A stretch of DNA of 64,000 nucleotides from contig MCGT01000008.1 of the NCBI GenBank assembly GCA_002104935.1, forward strand, positions 310,001 through 374,000. Reading direction: 5' to 3'. The position numbers were made by a program, and so were the translations under genes. A model generated the notes under the pieces. The model was not told the DNA's origin and searched no databases. It was given only the letters and a program-made list of their open reading frames with translations. Shown in pieces: positions 44,399 through 53,957 of this stretch (positions within the stretch are counted from its first letter, which is position 1; the number at the start of each line of letters is the position of its first letter). The stretch is from Hesseltinella vesiculosa (taxonomy: Eukaryota; Mucoromycota; Mucoromycetes; Mucorales; Cunninghamellaceae).

Positions 44399-45681
44399 AT
44401 GTCAGCGGCTGAAGTAGAGAGACAGGTGCCCAGTCAATCGGAATCAACAATGGACACACAAAAAGGAGCCGATCCCAGCAAAAAGAAGAAGCGTGAGCGT
44501 CGACGCAAGAAACCCAAGACGAAAAAGGAATTGCCCAAGACCAAAGTGATTGTTCGACGCCTGCCGCCCAATCTTCCTGAAGATGTGTTTATGAATGTGG
44601 TGCAAAAGTGGATTGGCGATGATGCTGTGGACTACAAAATGTATATTCCTGGCAAGCTCAGCACCAGGTAACGACTGTTTGGATGAACCCTGCCGACACC
44701 TTGCTCACCATCTTTATCACCTCTCCCACAGCAAATCAAAGGAAAGCACCTTCTCGAGAGCCTATTTCCACATGAAGACAATGGATGCTGTGATCGCATT
44801 CCATCAAGGATTTGATGGCCATATTTTTATGGATAGCCGTGGTAAGTCCATGGAACAAAAGGTGAAGCAACGGCTGACCTTTGCCGTAGGCAACGAAAGC
44901 CGCGCTGTCGTCGAATTTGCCCCTTATCAAGGTGTGCCCAAAGAACCCAAAACTCCTGACAGTCGACAAGGCACCATTGAAGAAGGTACATCTATTTTTT
45001 TTTTTTTTATTTTTCCACCGTTTGCCGATGCTCACCCTGTCTGTGGATGATGGTAGAGCCTGATTATATTAAATTCTTGGAAAATCTGGAAACCGAAAAG
45101 GAAACCGCCTCCGCCTCGGCTGAACCTGTTGAAGGCTCCACCCATTTGGAACGACTGGAAAACAGACTTGCCTACATGACAGGTAAATACCACCTGCACC
45201 AATGAAAAGACACTGATCTTCTCGGGCTTTAGCACAATCCTTGGCGCAAGAACAAGCCAACAAACCAAAGACCACCCCACTGCTGGAGCACCTGCGCGCC
45301 ATCAAGGCTGCCAAATCCGGTGTCAAGGCGAAGAAGAAGCGCGCCCAAAAGGAAAAGGCGGCCGCCATCAAGAAAGCTGCCAAGGACGAGCCCGGCGACG
45401 ACAAGGCCGACAAAAAACGCCGCCGACCACGAAAGAGGAAGAATGACGGAAAAGCCGAAGGAGCCTCTTCGGTCAAGAAAGACACCAAACCCTCCCCATC
45501 GACTGCAGCTTCCTCTGCTCCGTCTATGCCACGCACCAAGCCCGAGGCCAAACCTGCTGCCGATGGCACTCGACCCAAACGCAACCGCAATCGACGACCA
45601 AAACCCGCCGGTGACCAAGCCAATGCCAAATCAACCGTGATGAAAATCCTTCCTCGTGAAGCATCCTCTGGTGCAAAGTGA
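44399..45681 (+). CDS. UPF3: UPF3, nonsense-mediated mRNA decay factor
   Basis: Exons 44399-44667, 44732-44985, 45057-45182 and 45233-45681 give 365 residues. A lysine-rich start is followed by the Smg-4/UPF3 RRM-like domain: KVIVRRLPPNLPEDVFMNVV (RNP2-like), then FSRAYFHMKTMDAVIAFHQG FDGHIF and the AVVEFAPYQGVP strand, all usual for UPF3. A short EPDYIKFLENLE segment, the conserved end of the domain, follows. The C-terminal 150 residues are very basic and low in complexity. UPF3 binds UPF2 through this domain and links exon-junction or terminating ribosomes to UPF1 for decay of messages with early stop codons. The gene's neighbours are unrelated. The basic tail may bind RNA or direct nuclear import. 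Confidence 0.92.
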
Positions 45682-45998
45682 TCAATGGATACCCTGTCCT
45701 TTTTTTTTTTCTGGTCATTTGGAAGCGGCAACTTTCCCTGGATCACCTTGCACAGCTGTCCTCTCCCCGCCGCTGATGGTTGGTAGGCTTACTTTTTTTT
45801 TGTTGCATACCGTTCCCATACCCTCCAAATGTGTCTGCTTGATGTGAGTCTTTGCATCCTCACCAAGGTGCTTGAATAAATATAAACATAAAAAACACGG
45901 GAATGAGCGTGTGGCGGTTGTCGCTTTTTTTTTTTTTTTTTTTTTGTATTGTTGAGTTCTGTTTACTCCTCCCTTTTTTTGATTGGACTTTCTAAAGA
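45682..45998. promoter_or_regulatory. Short intergenic region between UPF3 and DAM1
   Basis: 316 bp between two plus-strand genes, with a likely poly-A signal region (AATAAATATAAAC near 45875) and a T19 tract at about 45925-45944 ahead of DAM1. Confidence 0.4.
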
Positions 45999-47065
45999 AT
46001 GTCATCGAACGATCGCAAGAGAATATTGCTGGATTCGATCACATCATCCAGTAAACGATTTGCATTAGATTTTGAAAAGGTCGGCTCCACTTCATTTACC
46101 TCCAACACCTCCAGCTCGCATGCTCTGACCCCGTCGACTGAACGACTGACCCGATCCCTCACCCATCTCAACACAGCATTTCAGACCATGAATGAGCAGT
46201 TTCGCTCCATGAGGAAAGTCGACAATTCTCTCTCTCACTTTAACAATGCTTTTGGTGCCTTTTTGTTTGGCCTGGCTGCCAACGCTTCCGTGGTGCAGTT
46301 CCCAAGCGGTCCCAACGAAGAGATCCTTGCAAAGTACAAGGAACGATTACGTCGAGGTAATCATCTCTCATCACAATACCCTGTCTATTCACTTCTGCTC
46401 TTTTAACAGATGGATATCCCCCCAAGCCCATCGACAACGAACTCACCGACACTGATCAGCCTCAGCCTTCCCAACCTCCCAGCCGGAAATCTGCTGGCAC
46501 CAAACGAAAAGACAAATCCACTTCTACCCCCACAAATCAACGCTTTGCTGGCAAGGTAAGCTACCCAACTCGTCTTGATAAAATAATCTCTCACTTTTAT
46601 ATTTATTTTTTGGTAGATTGATATTAACAAAATCATGAAAGGGTTACCGATCCGGTATCGTGAAGAAGTGGTATGCTGCTGCAAGTCTATGTCATTGATG
46701 AGCTAATCCTTTTTTAAAAAACTTGCTAACTTAGGAACCAGGCAAACAGATGCGCAAAGTACTGCATGCATTAAGAGGCAAACCCGACGGCCTGTACGTA
46801 GGAAAGGCATAAAAAAGACCGAGTGTACTGACGCCGGTGCATCGTAGGTCTAAATTGGACATGATCAAAGAAGTCAAATTACCAGGCTGGCAAGTCACCG
46901 AGTGTCTGAATGTGCTAGTACGTAGCAAAGATGTTAGCAAATACAGTCCACAGGTAACCAATGGAAAGGAGGTGCATCTTTGCATGAATGGCTCACCCGC
47001 TGGTTTTTTAGGGTCAAATGGCTCGATTTAAGCTGGAACCTACACGATATCCCACAAAGAAATGA
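45999..47065 (+). CDS. DAM1: DASH complex subunit Dam1 with a C-terminal extension
   Basis: Six exons: 45999-46356, 46410-46555, 46617-46670, 46735-46793, 46848-46953, 47012-47065, giving 258 residues. Residues about 45-115 carry the Dam1 domain: LTHLNTAFQTMNEQF followed by SHFNNAFGAFLFGLAANA and VVQFPSGP, matching the conserved helix pair and the F(G)xFLYGL block. Dam1 is a core subunit of the ring that couples kinetochores to spindle microtubules and is an Ipl1/Aurora target. After a Ser/Thr/Pro linker, the last 100 residues form a second ordered region (INKIMKGLPIRYREEV, MRKVLHALRGKPDGL, IKEVKLPGWQVTECLNVLV) that looks like a winged-helix fold by pattern. I do not know this from yeast Dam1; exons 3-6 are all small. 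Confidence 0.88.
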
Positions 47066-47322
47066 CCTATGCCGTGTCCTAATAAATGTGATCCATTTTT
47101 TATTATGTTGCTGCTGATCTCTCTTTTCTTCCGTTGCTGCTGACATGCTTTTTATTTTGCTGCTACTGATATCCTTTTTATTTTGTAAGCGCACAGACCA
47201 GGTTGACATCAAAAGGAATGCAAAAAAAAAAAAAAAAGAGGCACAATTCTCCGAAGTTGATCTTTTTTTTTCCTTTTGTTCCTTGATTCTTGATCCTTGA
47301 CATCACGGAAACTAGAAAACGA

Positions 47323-49292
47323 ATGGAAAGTACACGATCACAACCATCAAAATCACTGTGGCAGGGGAAGTTTGACCGGATCCGATCACAGCGCGATTAC
47401 AAGCGAGTCAATCCCATGAAAGCCGCGCCTATCAACCTTGATGAAGAACAGCAAAAAGCCGACCAACTCAAGCCACCCCATCATCGCCCACTACCAAAAG
47501 GGGTCTTGCAGCAACAGCCCCAACAAGATGCTCCTCCCCCTGGCTTGACTGTCCAAACAGCCTCACCACCCTCGCCACACATCCCTTTGACAAAACCCCA
47601 GTCCACCGCCATCTCATCCTTGCTCACCAACAAATCCACCTATCAGCATCAACTCCGCCGCGTCACCACTTCTCTGGTCTCTCCTGCCTGGTCCAAACGA
47701 AAGCCAATCCTCTCCCTCCACAACGTCTCCCCCTCTACCCTCCCCAAGTCCAGTCTCAGCTCATCTTCAAGGTATTTAAAAAAAATGGGCTGGAAAATCC
47801 GGCAGTTCTCAGCTTTTCTTTCTTCCTTCCAGACATGAGCCTAGGCTAGGTGTACTTTGCTGCAACGGTAACCCACTCGCAGCCTTTTTTTTTTTTTGAA
47901 CCACAAGCTCATTTTTATTTATACGTAGTGCTGCAGCTTACCTGCCCTGAATTACAGACTGGTAAAAAAAAAAACCCCTCGCTCCCAGGGAACAATCACA
48001 CTGACGTTGCCTTCTTTTTTTCCTGCCAATCAACAAAAGACCTGGATTTCCAGCTTCATATCGAATTGCAAGGCAAAACGGTGGCTGTGCGCCAGGGCGA
48101 ACTACGCTGTCATTCTAAATCCTATGCCATTGCCCACTTACCAGACGACTGGCTAGCCATGTAAACAAACACAAGAAACGAAGCAAGCAGCTCACATTTT
48201 TCTTCTGCCTCCCAGACAGCTGGATCAATGTGAAGACCTGATGTTTTTGTTGTACACCGAGCCCGCCAAATCAATGTCGTCGCGTTCGTCCTTGGCGAAT
48301 AGCAGCAAATGGTTTCCCAAGATCAGGAAAGGCATCAACGCCTCCAACACCACAATGGTGGGCTACTCCAAGGTGATGAGTGCCACCTCAGACACCCCCA
48401 TGATCGCCTCTGGCCAGCGCCTGTACCAACTTGCCCACCCCAAACACGAAGCTGTTGGCCTCCCGTCCTTTGAAATCCTCGTCGACTTTCAATGGCAACG
48501 GCCACTGCCGACGCCAAAGCAACTACAACCGCCTGCTGCTGCCTCGCTTTGCCCGCCCCGCTCTTACCCTTGGCTTAAATACCCCATGGATACCATCTCA
48601 CCCATCTCGCCTGATTTTGAACAACCGGAAACACTCTTTGCCGACAAGGATGCCATCGATGCTGCGATACACGTGGCCAGCAATGGCGATTTTTTGACTT
48701 TTTACGTCCATGGTCTTGCCTATCCTGTAAGCTTTGGCCAATCCACGCCACTCCTTTGCTTCCTGTTTATTTTTTTTTTATTTCACAGGAATGGAAACGC
48801 TACTGGGTAACTTTGGATGAGCACCATTTAATCCTCCGTCCGTTTGCTTACAAGGTTAGACTGGAAGAGAACGGCCTATGGAAATGGATGAGGAGACTGA
48901 CTCTCTCTCTCTCTTTTTTTCTGCTTCTGGCATAGAACAAGGATCCACTCTACACCATTCCATTACAGCAACTGGTGCAGGTATCCAAGCCAACTGAGGA
49001 AGACCAAGAATACATCTGCCTGAATAGGCAGCTGAGTGCTGTGCTCCAATTCGAGTTGCCAACCATGACCAGTCAACTGCGTGAAAACACCTCCTGCGCT
49101 GCTTGGTCTGGGCCGGGCGGCAGCAAGATTTACATGCAGGCCGACAATGCTATCTCAGCCTTACTCTGGCGACGCGCCCTGACGTTCCATATTTTGACCC
49201 TCGAGCGCCAAAATGATCAGATCCTCGGTCCAGCTGCCAATGACAAGCAAGAAAACATCTATGACATCAACTATAGCCGATTCTTGTGGTAA
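47323..49292 (+). CDS. Anillin-homology and PH-domain protein (Mid1/Bud4-like)
   Basis: Seven exons: 47323-47771, 47833-47867, 47929-47961, 48040-48160, 48216-48726, 48789-48854, 48936-49292, giving 523 residues. The N-terminal 150 residues are Pro/Gln/Ser-rich and basic. The anillin-homology region follows (LDFQLHIELQGKTVAVRQGE, HLPDDWLAM then QLDQCEDLMFLLYTEP, LPSFEILVDFQW). The C-terminal third is a PH domain (FLTFYVHGLAYPEWKRYWV, LYTIPLQQLVQV, ALLWRRALTFHILT). Such proteins bind septins, membranes and actomyosin and place or mature the division site. Exons 2 and 3 are only 35 and 33 bp but are needed to keep the frame. I take the first ATG in frame (47323); the frame stays open a short way upstream without another ATG. 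Confidence 0.85.
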
Positions 49293-49497
49293 AAAAAAAA
49301 TTAAACTTTTCTGCAACTTAATGAACAAAGACAGAAAAAAAAAAAAAAAAAGAGCGTGAATTTATTGGATTTGAGATCTGTCTCATCGTGTTTTAAAAAC
49401 AATCGACAAAAGCAAAATGGCTACATGCAAGAGTGGACAATACAGGGGGGGAAGGGGGAGGGAGGAATGATGAGAGTGGGGCTTAAATCTTGACGCC

Positions 49498-50603
49498 TCA
49501 GTAAGGGCATTCCAAGACGATGTTCTTGACATACATGGAGATGTCCTTGTTGTTTTTCCACTGCGCAAAGAAAAATGAGAAAATCAGAGATTGGATGAGG
49601 AAAGCAGGTGTAGCTTACGTCAATAGGACCTTGAGCCCATTTGGAAGTGCCAGGCTCGGTCGAGCCATCCCAAAGTCCGAATTGAACTTCCGAAGGAGTT
49701 GCAGGGTATTTAAACGTGCCGCCAACTAGGGTGCTGTCACGCGTCACTTCACGAATCATCTCACCATCAATATACCACTTCATCGAATCGGGCGACCTTT
49801 TTTGAATAAAAATAAAAATGCAATGAATAAACTTCTGCGCCAGAACAAAAAAGAAACCTTACCAATCAATGGTGTAGCGGTGGAAAGTTCCCGACACGTC
49901 GCCATCGTGTTTTGCACTATTTTCGCCATAAACGATCTTTTTACCCCAAAAATAATTGGTCCTAAAAAAAAAGGTACTCAGTCAGGTCTCATTCCAAAAA
50001 TAAAAATGAAAAATAGAATGGTATTCTTACTGAGCATTGTCAGCTACAATGATAAAAAAAAAAAAAAAAAAAAAAGGAGCAATAAAAACGGTAAGCCATT
50101 GACCCGCATCCATCTTTGAGACTTACGGGTCCCAAGCAGTTCAAAATCGATTTCGTCTTTACTGGCGGGAGATCGGAAGATCATGGCAGTGACGGCGCCG
50201 CCGGTTTGAGGGGCGCGAATGTCCGCCGACAGACGACCATAAAGGACCTGGGTACCGTACGTAAAGGTAGGGCCATCGCCAGGTTTACCTCGATTGTAGT
50301 TGGCATCTGGTGAAAAAGCGTGGTCAGTGGCGATGTGCCAGAAAAAAAAAAAAAGAAAAAAAAAGACGTTTTACTTTCGACCTGGTCATATACTTGCGTA
50401 TACTTTGCAGGTGGAGCCAAGAGAAACTTGGTGGATTCGCCCATGGATTCATAGAGATTTTTACTATCATCCGTCTTCCAGCCTTTTCCAATATTGCCTT
50501 CGAAGGTTTGACATTGGCTGCGGCGGCTGAGGTCAGGCATGGCATGACAAACTTGTAGTAAGGCTAGAGCAGCAACCACATGAATCTTGGAGAACAGTAC
50601 CAT
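49498..50603 (-). CDS. GH16 cell-wall transglycosylase (Crh-like)
   Basis: Six exons: 50375-50603, 50127-50306, 50031-50043, 49863-49961, 49619-49796, 49498-49560, giving 253 residues. A signal peptide (VVAALALLQVCHA) starts the protein. The GH16 active site is KDEIDFELLG with the nucleophile and acid/base Glu; RLSADIRAPQTGGAVTAM precedes it and FHRYTIDW, SPDSMKWYIDG follow, as in Crh/Utr2 enzymes that link chitin to beta-glucan in fungal walls. No C-terminal GPI signal is present (the protein ends ECPY), so it is probably secreted. Exon 3 is a 13-nt micro-exon: it is flanked by good AG and GTAAG signals and is the only way to keep frame between the active-site exon and the YFWGKK exon. An A22 run lies beside it in the intron. 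Confidence 0.9.
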
Positions 50604-51626
50604 TATTTTTACAAGCGGGAAAACGAGTGAGATAAAAGAGAGGAAGAAGAAAAAAAGGATAAAGATAGAAAAAAAAGAAAAAAAGAAACCAGCCATGTGT
50701 CTTGTCTTTCTTTTTTTTCTTTATAACGATCTACGTCCCTCCTCCTCTTCCTCCTTGTTTTTCTGCTTCATTGTTAAGGAGATAATGGTGCTGAGGAGCA
50801 AGTACTGACACCAAATAAAGGCACCCCACCTTTCCATTTATTTTTAATTGACCACAACTTCTCTTTCTTCTTCCTCAAGGGGAAAGTTAAATAGTACATT
50901 ATTTTTTTAAACCTTGGTCTCCCGTTTCTCCTTTTTTTTTTTTCTTGCCCCTCTTTCTTGTTTCCTCCTTGATTTTCTATCTCTTTATTTCATTTCTTTC
51001 TGTCTAGACTCCAGAATCGATTTGCTCTCTCATTTTATTGAACAGCCTGCTCAGCAGCTTTTTTGGACAACTTCCTGTCTTTCCTCTTTGGTAACAAGCC
51101 AGGGCTGTGCACCAAAAAGTTGATCCCAGTCGTGCATCACGCTTATTAAAAGCACTTGGAATCGTTGTAAAAAGTCAACATCATGTCAAACCCAAACAGG
51201 CTACCTACCTGACCTCTCTCCCCTCGCCTCCCACCTCCCCCAAATTGAAGAGCAACAAACAAGAAAATTTCATTGTTTGATCAAATTACTCTTTTTTTCC
51301 CTGTCTCTCTGTTTGGATCCAAAAAAAAATACTTAAAATTAAACCTGCAGGAAAACGGTGTTGGGGCGGTTGGTTGTTATGGCAACAGCCAAGGTCGCTT
51401 TCTTTTTCATCCGAGGGTTCTCCTCATGACAACAGGTAGCTGGGAGGGAAAAAAAGGTTTTATTCAAGCGAAACAATGGTGATCATCGTAACATATCTAC
51501 ATTTGCATAAAAAGAAATGGTATGAGCAGCCTGGCCATGGGCTTGTAGCAAAAAAAAAAAAAAAAAGCACGAGGCTCCCTTACCTAGTAAAAAAAAAAAG
51601 AGTGGATGCAATTGTTTGTTTGTTGC
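50604..51626. other. Intergenic region between GH16 and QCR10
   Basis: About 1 kb dominated by pyrimidine-rich sequence, with the GH16 promoter at its left end. A few A17 and T14 runs are present. No coding or RNA gene is supported. Confidence 0.45.
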
Positions 51627-51892
51627 TTATTGTTCATCAACAGCCCAGTAGCTGCCAATAACAGGGAGCTTGGACAGGATATCCTTCTTGACCAAAGGCA
51701 CATCAGAGCCAATGAGAGAGACGGCAGTGCCGGCAGCAACGCCCCAAGTGGCCAATGAAGGGATCCTGGAGAAATGAAAGGAAAATTGAGCATCATCATC
51801 CAACAACTCAACGGGTTATCTTACACTCGGACGAGCTTTTCAGGAGTGATGATGCCAAAGTGAGGGTTGGTAACGATTTGACGAACAGGCAT
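51627..51892 (-). CDS. QCR10: Cytochrome bc1 complex subunit 10 (Qcr10-like)
   Basis: Exons 51825-51892 and 51627-51765 give 68 residues. The single membrane helix (SLATWGVAAGTAVSLIGSDV) carries the TWG start that marks Qcr10/UQCR11 proteins, and the basic-hydrophobic tail (VKKDILSKLPVIGSYW) matches the KK-P-L-G tail of yeast Qcr10. This small subunit sits at the edge of complex III beside the Rieske protein in the mitochondrial inner membrane. The protein is a little shorter than the yeast one (77). Family assignment rests on a short sequence, so it is likely but not certain. Confidence 0.7.
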
Positions 51893-52595
51893 GGTTGATG
51901 ATTGGATAATAAGTAAGAGAGAAAGTTTTTGTTTTTTTTTTTCTGTTGGAAGCGGGGGGTGCCTTGTCCCCGACAAGGCGGCTTCGGCCAATCAAAAGCG
52001 GCGAATTCAGAGGCCACCTGGCTCTTTGCAACAGCCATCGAATCTTGTCGCTCGTGTTAGACAAGTGTTATCCTTTCAACACTAATACATGGTTGCTGAA
52101 GGATCTGTCTTTTCAAAAAAAGAATGCATTGCCACGGCTAGACATCTTGTGAAAAGAAAACCAAGCAACAAAAGGGTAGGAAAAAAGGGTCCTAGAATTG
52201 CCCCAAGCCAGCCAATCTAGCCTTCCGTGATCAAGCTAGGTCACGTCGCTTCCCAAAGGAGTTTTTTTCATCATTCCAAGCAACTAATTCACACCAAATT
52301 TTGATAGCACATGATGCGGCCAGGTCGTGGTAAAGGGCACACGTCTCAGATGCCAGGGAACCAAATGAGAATGAGAGTCTTTCAAGCCTGTTGCGACAGC
52401 CAATGGGCCAATTTCCCAAATCGGGAGTCCAAGATTCAGGATTTTGGTGAGCTTCAATCAGCCAATCAGACCTACCAGAGACCTGATCAGGTTAGAAAAT
52501 GTCGTCGTCTTCAACCCAATTTCCTATTTTATTTATTTTTATTGGCTGCTGGCCATTTTTCCCTGCTTGCTCTTCCCTCCACCAAACACGACAGT
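51893..52595. promoter_or_regulatory. Divergent intergenic region between QCR10 and TRS23
   Basis: 0.7 kb between outward-facing genes. Both promoters must lie here. It is less homopolymer-rich than other intergenic regions. The phrase CCAATCAAAAGCGG near 51989 contains a CCAAT box on the plus strand, and further CCAAT boxes occur near 52202, 52393 and 52451. No gene is supported. Confidence 0.45.
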
Positions 52596-53145
52596 ATGAT
52601 CTATTCATTGTATATCATCAACAAGGCAGGAGGGCTTGTGTATCAAAAAGATTTCACTGAGCACCTGACCAAATTGTCCAGCAATGATTATCTAGTCTTG
52701 GCTGGTACTTTCCATGGGTAAAATTGCTTCGTCTCATTTTCTTTTTCTTTTTTTTTTCCAACTGACCTTGTCCCTTTTGCTAGTGTCCATGCCATCACGT
52801 CCAAGATCTCACCTGTCTTTAATTCCTCCGGTATTGAAATGTTAGAGGCCGACACCTTTAAACTGCACTGTTTCCAAACCCTCACAGGTCAGGACCACCA
52901 ACAACATAACCCAATGAAATTGAAAGAATCACTCACCTCATTTTTAATAATGTGCTCCAGGCTCGAAATTTTTGTTAATCACGGCCCCACAACAAACCAA
53001 TGTGGACCCTTACATGAAGCGCATTTACGATATCTACAGCGATTTTGTGATGAAAAATCCCTTTCATACCCCAGAAATGCCTATCCGCTCAGAATATTTT
53101 GATCAGTCCCTGCTCAAGCTTATCAAAAACGTCAACGGTGTCTAA
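52596..53145 (+). CDS. TRS23: TRAPP complex subunit Trs23 / TRAPPC4
   Basis: Exons 52596-52717, 52784-52887 and 52961-53145 give 136 residues. The longin-type fold is plain: [20 protein letters not shown] at the start, a [14 protein letters not shown] turn, [40 protein letters not shown], and a last helix [15 protein letters not shown] with LLKLIKN. These are the usual blocks of TRAPPC4. It is a core subunit of TRAPP, the exchange factor for the Rab Ypt1 in ER-Golgi traffic. Compared with the yeast and human proteins (about 219 residues) the PDZ-like insertion is absent, as in other short fungal forms. The frame is open upstream of the ATG at 52596, but only this start fits the family. Confidence 0.92.
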
Positions 53146-53218
53146 AACGATAAAAATGTATTTTGATAAAACATGAGGAAATATACAGTGTATTTATGGG
53201 AAGGTGTTTGGCAAGGCT

Positions 53219-53793
53219 TTAGAGAGTGTGAGGGTTGGAGTGGAATGGTGACCAGATGCCTCGCACACTTTCGTTCGTGGAAATGACAGGCTTCTTGGCC
53301 AGCAACTTGAGCTTCTCACCACTGGACGATTGAAGCAAACGGACCTTGTTGCCAATCTCATTGGCCTGCATGTTGCGAGTACAGATCACTTTATCGCGGC
53401 CATTCACTAGTGTCGTCCAATGCAAGGAATGGCAAAGAAAGACAAAAGGTGTGAGTGGCATCGATCATAAAAAAAACGAGCGTATTTACAATAGTAGCCT
53501 CGGATGATGGGGTGGTGTGCTTTTCGTTGCTGAACAACAATTTCGATTTGAGGGTTTTCGGCGGCAAACTTGACAAGATCCTTTTTGATATAGTTGCTAA
53601 TTGGAAGGAGCAATGTCAGTCACCCTTGCGCTTTTTCATAATCAAAAGGAAAAAAAAATAAAGAGGACACTTACACCATGCCCGAGCTGCTGCCCCAGTG
53701 TTCACAGTAGTTGAAAACAAGTTTACGACATTGCAAAACAAAGGCACCAGCCCCATTGCTAACAGGCTTGATTAATTTGGCGGCCGTTGACAT
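53219..53793 (-). CDS. MRPL51: Mitochondrial large-subunit ribosomal protein mL43
   Basis: Exons 53675-53793, 53490-53596 and 53219-53406 give 137 residues. LQCRKLVFNYCEHWGSSSGM with NYIKKDLVKFAAENPQIEIV is the conserved mL43 block, a thioredoxin-like fold shared with the complex I subunit B8; HHPIIRGYY and DKVICTRNM follow. It is part of the mitochondrial 54S ribosome. It faces MRD1 across 164 bp, so the two probably share a promoter region. Length is as expected for yeast Mrpl51 (140). Confidence 0.88.
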
Positions 53794-53957
53794 TTTTTTT
53801 ATATTTTTTTCAAGTCTAGAAAAGAAACGTTAGGAACAAGAAACAAGAAGAAAAATACTGGATTCAAATCCCGAGAGTGGCTGAAAAAAAAAGGCGCTGC
53901 GAGCAAAGCTTCTTTTTTTTTTCTTCCACCCTTTTTTTCCTAACCGATCCTGCTTTG
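53794..53957. promoter_or_regulatory. Divergent promoter of mL43 and MRD1
   Basis: 164 bp between the mL43 start and the AT of the split MRD1 start codon, including the MRD1 5' untranslated exon. Pyrimidine-rich tract near 53910-53940. Confidence 0.45.

Noticed and set aside
53855..53875. ATTCAAATCCC resembling a tRNA B box
   Set aside because: No matching A box, arms or acceptor stem can be built around it.
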